64,000 nt of DNA, taken from Akanthomyces muscarius (taxonomy: Eukaryota > Ascomycota > Sordariomycetes > Hypocreales > Cordycipitaceae). The stretch lies in contig NW_026611615.1 of assembly GCF_028009165.1 (NCBI RefSeq), positions 434,001 through 498,000 on the forward strand. Direction: 5' to 3'. Positions 55,820-64,000 of the stretch are shown in pieces; positions within the stretch are counted from its first letter, which is position 1; each line of letters opens with the position of its first letter. The notes beneath the pieces are model-generated. The model had not been told where the DNA came from and ran no database searches. It was given only the letters and a program-made list of their open reading frames with translations. The position numbers and the translations under genes were made by a program.

Positions 55820-55827
55820 TATATATA
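55820..55827 (+). promoter_or_regulatory. TATA box candidate of the decarboxylase gene
   Basis: TATATATA 103 bases upstream of the ATG at 55930. Confidence 0.45.
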
Positions 55828-55929
55828 GAAATCGAAGCCAGATCCAAGCCATGGTTTTCACATTTCATTATCAAACACACCAGCTTGACAAACAGTAAAG
55901 GGTATTTTTTTTTTCATACAATAAACACC

Positions 55930-57553
55930 ATGGTTCATCAGCACGGCGATCATCATGATATTCCGGCAGAGCATCGAAGGCACAAGTACTGAACCCCAAA
56001 TCAATACATTGATCTATATAGCATGAGCTGATTATGATGTGAAAAAAAAAGACCTGGTGCTTGGCTGCCCGCCGACCACCGCATCCACCGCCAGTACCTC
56101 GCCGAGGTCATCGACTCTGTCGACTCGGGCAGGACGGCCACGGGCGGGCTGACGCCTGCGCTGCAAGAGTTCAAGGAGCTGATCGAGGGCAATGCGCGCG
56201 TCTACATGTACTTTGTGCAGATGTTTGACGAGGTGCCCCAGAAGCAGCCGTACCTGCGCGACCCGGCGGGCCACAAGCAGGTCCGCGACTACCCGCACAT
56301 GCTGCAGGTGCTGAACCACATCGTCACGAGGGCGCCGGAGTGGACAAAGACGGCCGCGGCCATGGGCGTGGTGGGAGTGCCGATGTGCGCCGTGTTTGAC
56401 TACCCGATGGGTACCCCGAGGTGAGTTTTGAACCAAAATCGCACCGAGTCGTTTGCAGGTGGAAAGCCGGAGGCTAATTGATTGGGATGGTTAGTGGGCA
56501 TGCGGCGTTTTTGGACCCGGATGTGAACAGGGCGCTGAAAAAGGTCCTCAATGAATGGGGCAAGTATCTACAGGTGAGTGACTTCAATGCGGGCGTTTTT
56601 GGTTTCGATGGGTGCTGACTTTGTGATTGTAAAAGACGCCCGAATCGGCATCGGTGCTTGGGGAACATGCCATCGGCTGGTTTGGCGAGACGGGCCGTCA
56701 TGACCTACTGCAAGTCGCCAATGCGCCGTACAAGTCCAACCACAGCTTTGAGGAAATGTTTGAGTGCGATCCAAAGGCGCAGCACATGGGCTATAAATCC
56801 TGGGACGGTACGTTTTGCCCTTTCTTCCAGGAAGCAGTCCAATAAGAAGAGAGAAGAGAATGCTGACCGGAAAATCTAGACTTCTTCACCCGCAAGGTGC
56901 ACGACGCCGCCCGCCCCGTCGCCAGCCCCGACGACGACTCGGTCATCGCCAACGCCTGCGAGTCCAAAGTCTTCAACCTCCAGACGGACGTGCAGCTGCG
57001 CGATCACTTCTTCGCCAAGGGCCAGCGCTACTCGCTCGTCGACATGCTCGCGCACGACGCCCTCGCGCCGCAATTCGTCGGCGGCACCGTGTACCAGGCG
57101 TTCCTGTCGGCGCTGTCCTATCACCGCTGGCACAGTCCCGTGTCGGGCACCGTCCGGCGCGCGTTTGTCGTCGACGGGACGTACTTTAGCGAGCCGCTGT
57201 TCGAGGGGCCCGGCGACCCGGCGGTGCGCGAGATTGACACCGGTGGGATCAGCGTCGCGCAGGGCTACCTGGCGTGCATGGCGGCGCGGGCGGTGATTGT
57301 GCTCGAGGCGGACAATAAAGACCTGGGCTTGGTGGCGTTTGTGGGCATCGGCATGGATGAGGTGAGCACGTGCGACATTACGGTCAAGGAGGGCCAGCAT
57401 GTCAAGAAGGGCGCGGAGCTGGGCATGTTTCACTTTGGAGGGAGCACCCATTGCTTGGTCTTTCAGAAGGGTGTCGAGCTGGAAGGGCTGCCGCAGGTGG
57501 GCAGGGAGGAGAACGTGCCGGTGAGAGGAAAGCTGGCGACGGTGAAGAAGTGA
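55930..57553 (+). CDS. PsiD-like / phosphatidylserine-decarboxylase-family pyruvoyl enzyme
   Basis: Five exons: 55930-55985, 56052-56420, 56495-56573, 56636-56807 and 56880-57553; 449 residues. All junctions preserve frame. The N-terminus is His-rich (VHQHGDHHDIPAEHR) and leads into the PsiD-type N-terminal domain (PGAWLPADHRIHRQYLAEV; VYMYFVQMFDEVPQK; AMGVVGVPMCAVFDYPMGTPSG). The catalytic part has FFTRKVHDAARPVA, YHRWHSPVSGTV and, near the C-terminus, FHFGGSTHCLVF. In this family the GST-type serine is cleaved autocatalytically to make the pyruvoyl cofactor. Classical PSD enzymes carry membrane anchors or C2 domains, which are absent here, so a soluble small-molecule decarboxylase (amino-acid-like substrate, as with fungal tryptophan decarboxylases) is more likely. 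Substrate unproven. A transporter and a regulator lie next to it. Confidence 0.9.
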
Positions 57554-57815
57554 GTGAAGACGCCGGTAAGGTAAAGTTGGGAAGAACAAGAAAAAGATGG
57601 AAGAGCTAGAGCTGTTGCAACTGTTGAATCTCTTGCAGCTGTTGCATGTTTATATGGCTTCTGGAAATGATTTGAGCAACATGAATATAGACATGATTGC
57701 ACGAAAGACATGGCTGATGCGAAAGACAAATAAATATTGGCTCTGTACAGTAGTAATTTACAAAGACGGCCTAGATCGAACCGGGATCGCAGAGGGAAAA
57801 TAATACTCGCAACGT
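57554..57815. other. Short convergent spacer
   Basis: 262 bases between the decarboxylase and transporter stops. Contains only 3' flanking sequence. Confidence 0.5.
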
Positions 57816-59793
57816 TTAGTGATGAGAAGCAGTCGACTTTTCCACATCATCTGAAGTCGTCTCCTTTTCAACCACAGGGTGTGCCGTTGACACCTTGCTT
57901 GCGCGTCGTGACCCGAAGATGCCGCGCTCCGGGTCATCTACGACGCGCGTATCCTTGTGGCTTCTAATGAGGTCCGGGTTCTCGGCTTTGAGCTTGGCAA
58001 AGTTGCGCTCGGCGTCCCACGTCCAGATGCTGTCGCTGGCAAACACCAGATCCATCTCCTCGAGCGTGCGCTGGTTGGACTCGGGGTACAGCGCCCAGAC
58101 GGCGACGATGCTGAGGGCGTTGACGGCGCCAAAAATGTACAGCGTCTTTTCTTTGAGCTTGTCAAAGATGGTGGGCAGAAGAAGGACCTGGAATTGACAA
58201 AGTCAGCAACGAATTCTAGAGCCTGTGTGCTTGGATATGTAACCTACACACCAGCCGTTGCCAATGGACCAGCCGACGACGCCCCAAGCATTGCCCTTGG
58301 CGCGGACTTGGAGAGGGAAAATCTCGGCGGGATACAGCCACGGCACGGTCAGCCAGGTGGCGCCGAAAATCGCAGTATAGAGAAACACGAAAAAGGTTGC
58401 GGCGCCGCCGACCTGGGCGCGGTTCGAGTCGGAGGCGTTGATGGTGGCGCGGGCGAGGCCACCGGCGGCAAACATGCAGATGCCCTGGCCAACAGCACCC
58501 CAGTACAGAGTCCAGCGGCGGCCGATACGGTCGAGTGTAAAGACACAAATCAGAGTGGCAAACTGGGTCACGTTAGCGACTGCGCTCTGTGCCGTTTGAT
58601 CTTGTCAGCACGTTTTGCCAACTCACCATGTATGTAATGTTGTTGATGCCGCTGACCCAAAGACGGTCGGAAGCCCCGATGCCGGCAATGGTAAAAATTT
58701 GAGGGCCATAGATGGTAATGCCAGCAATACCAATCCACTCCTGGAGAATCTGCAGCCAAATGACGAGCTGCACGCGACGGCCGGTATGCAGCTTTCCGGA
58801 TCCAATGCCAAAGAACATGTGTAGGTAGCTTTGTTGCTCAGATGTGTCGTCTTCGAGATTCTTGATGTTGACAATGTCCTGGAGCTCAGCCTCAGCGGCC
58901 TCGCCTTCTTCGCCCTCAGTACCACGCAGACGGCCGAGGATGAAGCGGGCTTCTTCCTCGCGCCCGACCTTGACAAGCCAGCGCGGCGATTCGGGCATGA
59001 ACCAAATCACTACCAGGAGAAGAATAAGAGGCAGAATCTGGAAGGCAACGGGGAAGCGCCAGATGAAGGAGGACTCGGGATCATGGTACTTGGATGTGCC
59101 GCTGTGCTCCTGTTAGTACAACAACGACAACAAGAGCAAAGGCGACAACAAGCATTTCTTATGCTGGGCCTGCTTGAATAGGAGACTTACAACTCAAGCC
59201 AGTACGCGACGACTACACCAAAAATGTTCAGAGTAAACTCAAAGGCGACGAACTGGCCGCGAGAGGTGTGTGCTGCGGTTTCCGTGGCCCAAACTGGGGT
59301 AATGGCGTTGAGAATGCCAGTGCCAATACCATTGAGCACGCGCGCACAAAACATCCAATTGGCATTTTGGGCGGCAGACTGAAGGGCAGCAGCGAAAATG
59401 CACCAGATGCAAGCGAGACCAATCGTGGTAATGCGACCATAACGATCACCCATCCAGCCGCCGAGCAGGCAGCCGGCAAGAGTACCGGGAAGATAGTAGA
59501 CGGCGACCTATACTGATCAGCCAAGGCCATCCAATCGTGTCGTATGCACTTACAATACCGCCCTGCAGCAGCGGCTTATCCACCACGACGATACCCTGCT
59601 GCTCGTCCCAGTGTCCAAAGCCCATAATTTCGGCATAATTCCGCGTCGTGTTGACACCGCCCATCAGACCCTGGTCATAGCCAAAGAAGAAGATGGACAG
59701 GCCCGCCACAAGACAGACGGTGTTGAGCAGAGAGCTCTTGTACAGCTTGTGAGCGACATTGTGCTTCTCGGTGAAGGCCTTGAAGTCGAACAT
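57816..59793 (-). CDS. MFS sugar-type transporter
   Basis: Five exons: 59793-59554, 59507-59191, 59101-58627, 58586-58248 and 58187-57816; 580 residues. All introns are GT-AG and in phase with the family. Signatures of the sugar porter family: FFFGYDQGLMGGV in the first helix, GGWMGDRYGRITT between helices 2 and 3, FMPESPRWLVKVGREEEA after helix 6, QEWIGIAGITIYGP in helix 7, TLDRIGRRW, and WLYPAEIFPLQVRAKG with YPESNQRTLEEMD at the end. Twelve membrane helices are expected, with both termini cytosolic. It should be a proton-coupled or facilitative importer at the plasma membrane. Cargo could be a sugar, polyol or quinate-like compound, or the product or substrate of the neighbouring decarboxylase. 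The upstream in-frame GTG codon is not used as start. Confidence 0.94.
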
Positions 59794-59968
59794 GATGAGT
59801 ATATGCACGTATGGTTACTCAATCAAAGGTGAAAGAAGGCGTCCGGGTCCTAAGTCAAATAGAACATGTGGGGGAACCCAAAACAGATGCCAGCCGGAAG
59901 TATTCGAGCTAGCGTGAGAAGAACTGACTGCGACGCTGATGAGAGACACAGAGGGGACGATGCCGCTG

Positions 59969-59976
59969 TTTATATA
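59969..59976 (-). promoter_or_regulatory. TATA box candidate of the MFS gene
   Basis: The minus strand reads TATATAAA, 176 bases upstream of the ATG at 59793, in the shared promoter with the Zn2Cys6 gene. Confidence 0.45.
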
Positions 59977-60963
59977 GAAAGCGCGTCAACGCCCTGCCCC
60001 CAGATTTTCGGTCAGCTGAACGGCAGAAAACAGGCAATTGGAAGCATCAAGCCCCGGTTTCGAGAAGAATAATTCCCCAGCTTTTCTTCCCCGAAGGCAG
60101 CACGCGGTAGAATAACCTTGTCTTGCATTTTCTGGGGCCCCTCAGCGGAGCGAACTGGGGCGGCGTCGGGGAGTTGGACTCGGGTCCCCGAGCGAGCGAG
60201 TCGTGGCGTTGTTGCTTAGCCGCGCGAATGAAAATCGTTGACGTCGGGTGATGCGATCGGGCTGGTCGGCAATTGAATTTGATTCTAGTCTGGCTTTGTG
60301 GCTTGACAAGGACACACCTGGCCGGGAGCTACTGGCACTGTCAAAGTCAGGCTGCCGGCTGTTGCTGCACTGTCTGGGAATCCGGGGAAAAGCGAGTCTG
60401 GGGAAACCACATACCTGTGCAGCGGCACAAGCTTTGTCGGGCGGCCATATGGCCACCTTTTCGCAGTAGATTTAATGCTGCAGTCTGGCGACAGAGCTCA
60501 GCCGCGATGCACGCGATGCAGATGGAAGGGCGAAACTGTTTGGGCAAGGACTCGCTGGCTGGAGAGACCCGTTTGCTGGCTGCTGGCACGTACCACTGCT
60601 GGCAGCTGGCTGAGCCAAGAAATTACATAACCAGCGGTAGATGGCCGACTTCAACTTTCCAATGCATAATGATTACTTTTGCCGATGGTCCAAACATTTC
60701 AATTTCGTTCCCCGGCATCGCCTAGCCTGATCGAAAGCATTCTTTTTACCCCCGCCGAAATTAAGGCGCCACCCCACGCCTCCGCCAACATAAAAACGAA
60801 CCACCACCCACCTCGGGGCATTCGGTCGCTCTCGCCGCACTCCCGCACCACTCACGATCTTTTTTTCAGACGACATCCAGATTGTCCCCTGACTGCCTTG
60901 TGCGCAACCAAGACTTTGCACAAACGGCCAGAGTATATTTGGAAGGACCCGTTTGCGCGCGTC
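59977..60963. other. Divergent promoter between the transporter and transcription-factor genes
   Basis: About 1 kb without a supported gene. It contains the CTCGGGTCCCCGAG palindrome at 60179-60192 and further CGG/CCG triplets around 60155-60200. Confidence 0.5.
60179..60192. promoter_or_regulatory. CTCGGG-TC-CCCGAG palindrome, candidate Zn2Cys6 operator
   Basis: A perfect 6-bp inverted repeat with a 2-base spacer, containing CGG-N4-CCG. It sits between the divergently transcribed transporter and regulator genes, a natural place for an autoregulatory site. Binding is inferred only. Confidence 0.35.
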
Positions 60964-63545
60964 ATGGCTCCGGGGTCCCCAGATGGCAGCCCTGCCACAG
61001 CCAGCTACCACAGTCGGACAGCTGCCGATGAATTGACGGCTGAGCCTCCGGCGAAACGACAGCGACACAATGATAGTCCCAATACAGTGAGCACACCAAC
61101 CCAGTACCTTCGTATTATGAGCTGCTGGGCAGCAATAATCTTCTGTCCTCTATTCATGTGTAGTGGACAAGCTCTAATATACAGCTTTCATACAGGCCCC
61201 ACAGAGACGCCAAGCTGCGTGCCAGCCATGTCGACTCCGCAAGATCAAATGCGATAAGAAACGACCATCTTGTACTATATGCGACACTGGAGGCCAGCAG
61301 TGCAAGTACCTGGAGGACGGGGCCGAGAAGCTGACGTAAGAATTGCCCCGGCTGGTGCGCACGACCATGCTAACGACTTTGCGCTCAGTCTGGAAACTGT
61401 CACAACCACTCTGCTACAGAGATTTGAGGATATTAGCTCTGAGCTTGCCAGTCTCAAAGGCCTCGTACAGCCTCGATGTAAGCAGTGTTGCGGGTGATCA
61501 AATTTATAGTACTGACTTTGAAAGACCAAGGGCCAGCATATGGCCCTTCTCCCGACGTCTCTGAGCGAGCAGCACCCGTACACACGCCAGCCTCAATTAA
61601 TGTCGCGCCTCAGCGGCCTCTGCCGCCTCTGCCGCCTCAACAGCTGGAGCCGTCTCGAGACTTTTTGCAAATTCCGCAGCACCCTGCTAGTGCAGACACT
61701 GTCCTTCGCTGGGAGATTTTCGAAGACAAGTTTCCTGCCAACGCTTTGATAAGCAGCCTCTTTAAGCCCAGTTTAGCTGACACAGCTGACGACCTCATTG
61801 CCTCCCCCTCGCGTCTGACGCCTCTGGATGAAGAGAACATCCCATCGCTTGTTGATAAGTTCCTTCAAAATGTACATACGAAGAACCCAATCCTGGACGT
61901 CGAGGCGCTCGTCAAGCACGGCAGACGATGCGCTGATCAAGGCATTGGATGGGACGGCCGGTCATGCTTGGTGCTCCTGGCATGTGCGCTGGGATCCGTT
62001 GTCAAGCCATTTGATACGCCAATCCCACAGTCGCCAAACATTTATCGGTGTACGAATGATCCCATGAGAGGGCCTGCTGCATCCTCTTCAACAATATATG
62101 CCAAGGAGCTACAGCAGGCCGACTCTTGCTTTGCGCTGGCATGTCGACGACTCGGCTCCCTCAAATACTCTCTTCTCGGTGCTCAGTGCCACTTTTTCGC
62201 AGGAGGTAGGCACGAATTTCCTTTCTCCGACATGACGACCTAGAGGCACGGGGGAATCATGAGAATCAAGAAGAACTGGGAGACCCGCTGACTAAAAGCA
62301 GTATATCTCATGTATACATTACGGCCACTTGCATCTTGGCACTACTTTGTACATGCCTCGATCTTCTTCCAAGTACATCTCCGAATGACTCACGGGGTAG
62401 CCGGGGACGTTGGAGAAGCTCTCAACGCTCCCTCGAGCCAGTTGGATTCCACAACAAGAAAGCTCAAGCGTCTTGAACAGAGCCTGTACTGGTCTGCATT
62501 CAAGTCAGAGTGCGAATTTCGCGTCGAGTTGCCACTGCAGCAGTCTGAAATAAGCCTGAGTGAATATCCTGACTTGTTCCCATCGCCGCCTTCGCCGCTA
62601 CCGACAGAAAACCCTAGCGAAGATGGGACTACTGATGACCACACTTCGACAGGCGCGGAAGACTTGGAACTTCGCCGACACGCGGTGCGTCTTTGCAACG
62701 AGGAAGAAAGCTGGTATTATTATCTGACAGAAATCGCCCTTCGACGTATTGGCAACCGCATCGTCAACACCTTCTTTCGTCAAGGGCGGTCGGCTTGGAT
62801 CCTGAACATGAAGCCGTTGCTACGAATGGCAAAAGAGTTTGAGGTTCAGGTATCCGCTTGGTCGGCACACTTGCCTCCAGCCATGCAGCACTACGAAACA
62901 ACCTCCGTCATTCGCGCGCCACATGAAGGAACATCAAATCACGTTACACGAGAGCTTAGCTGGGCGGTCGACAATAGATTGTTGGAGATGCAGACGTGGC
63001 TGTACCAACCATTTCTGTTTTATTTTATCCATGTCGCTAAGCCGAACCTGTTGCGGTGTATTCCGGCGTCAAAAGCCATGGAGCCCACAATCAGCAGCCT
63101 ACTTAACTCGCCGCCAACCACCACCCTTGGCGCGGACAGCCTCGAATCCATCGACGATATGCCAAAACTGGACCATGAAGAATTGGAACTCTTACATTCG
63201 CTGGTGGCGCCCGGCATTGAGTGCTGCTTAAAGACAATCGACGTGCGGTCCAGGGGCCACCGCCACCACGGCCTGTGGTATGATCTGCGTAGCATCATGA
63301 CGGCGTCCGTGATTCTGCTCGCCATTGTCAAAAGCGGCCAGGCCGACTGGATCCCTGGCGGTGCAGACGCAATATGGGGTCCAACATCGGGTCAGTTCTG
63401 GCATGGGAGCCAGGACCCCATCGGCGGCAAGATTGGGAAAGTCTTGATACAATTTGAATTTTGGGCTGAGGAATCACCGGATCTATTACGCTACAAGGAC
63501 ATTTTGGAGGATTTAGTGCGCGATATCCGCGGAGGCTATTCATGA
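60964..63545 (+). CDS. Zn2Cys6 (C6) fungal transcription factor
   Basis: Five exons: 60964-61086, 61196-61335, 61389-61477, 61531-62205 and 62302-63545; 756 residues. All introns are GT-AG. The Zn2Cys6 cluster is encoded in exon 2: CQPC-RLRKIK-C-DKKRPS-C-TIC-DTGGQQ-C, spacing C-x2-C-x6-C-x6-C-x2-C-x6-C, starting near residue 50. A basic PPAKRQRH stretch before it may be a nuclear signal. A short coiled coil follows (TTTLLQRFEDISSELASLKG), then a Pro-rich linker and a fungal-specific transcription-factor domain (about 180-600) with LRWEIFEDKFPAN, LVDKFLQNVHTKNPILDVEAL, LLACALGSVV and YTLRPLASWHYFVHASIFFQ. Such proteins bind CGG triplets as dimers and often control neighbouring pathway genes. 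The adjacent transporter and decarboxylase are the obvious candidate targets. Confidence 0.93.
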
Positions 63546-63735
63546 TATACTGCGTGAAAAGCATAATATTAAATAGGTAAAATAGTGATTATGTAACCTC
63601 GCTCATAAACGCCAAATTAGGAGTAAAGAGAAACAGACGCCATACAAAACAGCCATGCATCCCACTGGTGCTGTTGGTACCTTGTGCAGACATGATAACA
63701 TAATTGGGTATCTTTGAATGTTATTTTGGACACTC
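63546..63735. other. Convergent 3' spacer
   Basis: 190 bases of A/T-rich 3' flanking sequence between the transcription factor and the partial gene to its right. Confidence 0.45.
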
Positions 63736-64000
63736 TCACCAGTCTTTGGGTGGGACGTATGGCTTAGATGACTGCGGCCCGGGGTAGTCTTTTGGTGGTG
63801 GTACAGCTGTGAAGGGTTAGTGATGAACAGGAAATGAGAGGGCAGAGAAAGTCGTACGTTTGGCTCCAGGGCTGCTCGTAGCACCTAGCTCAATCTCAAT
63901 CTCTGATAGTGTCACTTCTTTGCTTTGCATTATATAGGTGCTGCTGTTTGGCCGTGTATTGCGCTCCGTGAACGACTTGTTACGCGAGATGTTGGTGCTG
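63736..64000 (-). CDS. 3' end of an unidentified gene (partial)
   Basis: Two exon pieces on the minus strand: 64000-63858 (open to the window edge) and 63806-63736, joined across a 51-nt intron (63857-63807, GTACGA...CTTCACAG). The reading is STNISRNKSFTERNT..., TLSEIEIELGATSSPGAK, then PVPPPKDYPGPQSSKPYVP and the end PKDW. The tail is polar and Pro-rich, like the cytosolic tails of fungal multi-pass membrane proteins, but no domain is in view and no family can be named. The frame stays open across all 143 bases of the upstream piece. Confidence 0.5.

Larger units (their letters stand above)
48316..55929. other. 7.6-kb gene desert and promoters
   Basis: No gene is supported. The left part is the upstream region of the leftward disordered-protein gene; 49880-50200 is almost pure purine on the plus strand (pyrimidine on the sense strand), as in long leaders. 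At 52640-53046 (+) a frame containing SSQSAESDHDSQTASLGEANP ends at a GTGAGC donor (52859) and could splice to an AAACAAAAACTC exon (53017-53046), but its start is unclear. The stretch 53.1-55.2 kb has no coding signal. There is no transposon-like AT-rich block. Confidence 0.4.

Noticed and set aside
59794..59808. Upstream in-frame extension of the transporter from a GTG codon
   Set aside because: Nuclear fungal genes start at ATG; MFDFKAF at 59793 is the natural start.

Overview
The window is nuclear DNA from a filamentous ascomycete. Evidence: short (43-160 nt) GT-AG introns, frequent CTAAC/CTGAC branch sites, CT-rich leaders, fungus-only families (Zn2Cys6 factor, NACHT-ankyrin NLR, PsiD-like decarboxylase, hybrid histidine kinase), and a transposon destroyed by C-to-T mutation in the style of repeat-induced point mutation (RIP). 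Protein style suits Sordariomycetes, probably Hypocreales; I cannot name the species from sequence alone. All exon models were built by hand by matching splice sites, phase and family conservation.

Layout. 1-714 (-): 5' part of a 2-oxoglutarate/Fe(II) dioxygenase. 1.3-2.8 kb: a frame-broken pseudogene. 3574-5589 (+): CCT gamma chaperonin subunit in six exons. 5877-6482 (-): PRKRIP1/DUF1168 splicing-factor homologue. 7080-9279: RIP-killed Fot1/pogo DNA transposon with well-preserved inverted ends. 9319-13665 (-): NLR-type protein with nucleoside phosphorylase, NACHT and ankyrin repeats, carrying a 4-nt frameshifting deletion in the repeats. 14543-16198 (+): DET1-like histidine phosphatase. 16807-22662 (-): 1935-residue hybrid histidine kinase. 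22.7-26.5 kb: mostly gene-free, with one newly modelled 88-residue gene (24951-25282). 26510-27622 (-): NmrA-like reductase. 28329-29119 (-): cytochrome b561 protein. 32520-33668 (+): allantoicase. 34139-36800 (+): ankyrin-DIL protein. 36.8-42.3 kb: gene desert. 42263-45710 (+): TBC Rab-GAP. 46815-48315 (-): disordered conserved fungal protein. 48.3-55.9 kb: second desert. 55930-57553 (+): PsiD-like pyruvoyl decarboxylase. 57816-59793 (-): MFS sugar-type transporter. 60964-63545 (+): Zn2Cys6 transcription factor. 63736-64000 (-): 3' end of an unidentified gene.

How the genes relate. Most are independent housekeeping or signalling genes. Two places look accessory. One is the NLR, with its expanded near-identical ankyrin units and a transposon just beyond its 3' end: the usual picture of a fast-evolving fungal recognition gene. 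The other is the right end, where a small-molecule decarboxylase, a transporter and a pathway-type regulator lie together, with CGG-triplet arrays in their promoters. I infer a small regulon or metabolic mini-cluster there.
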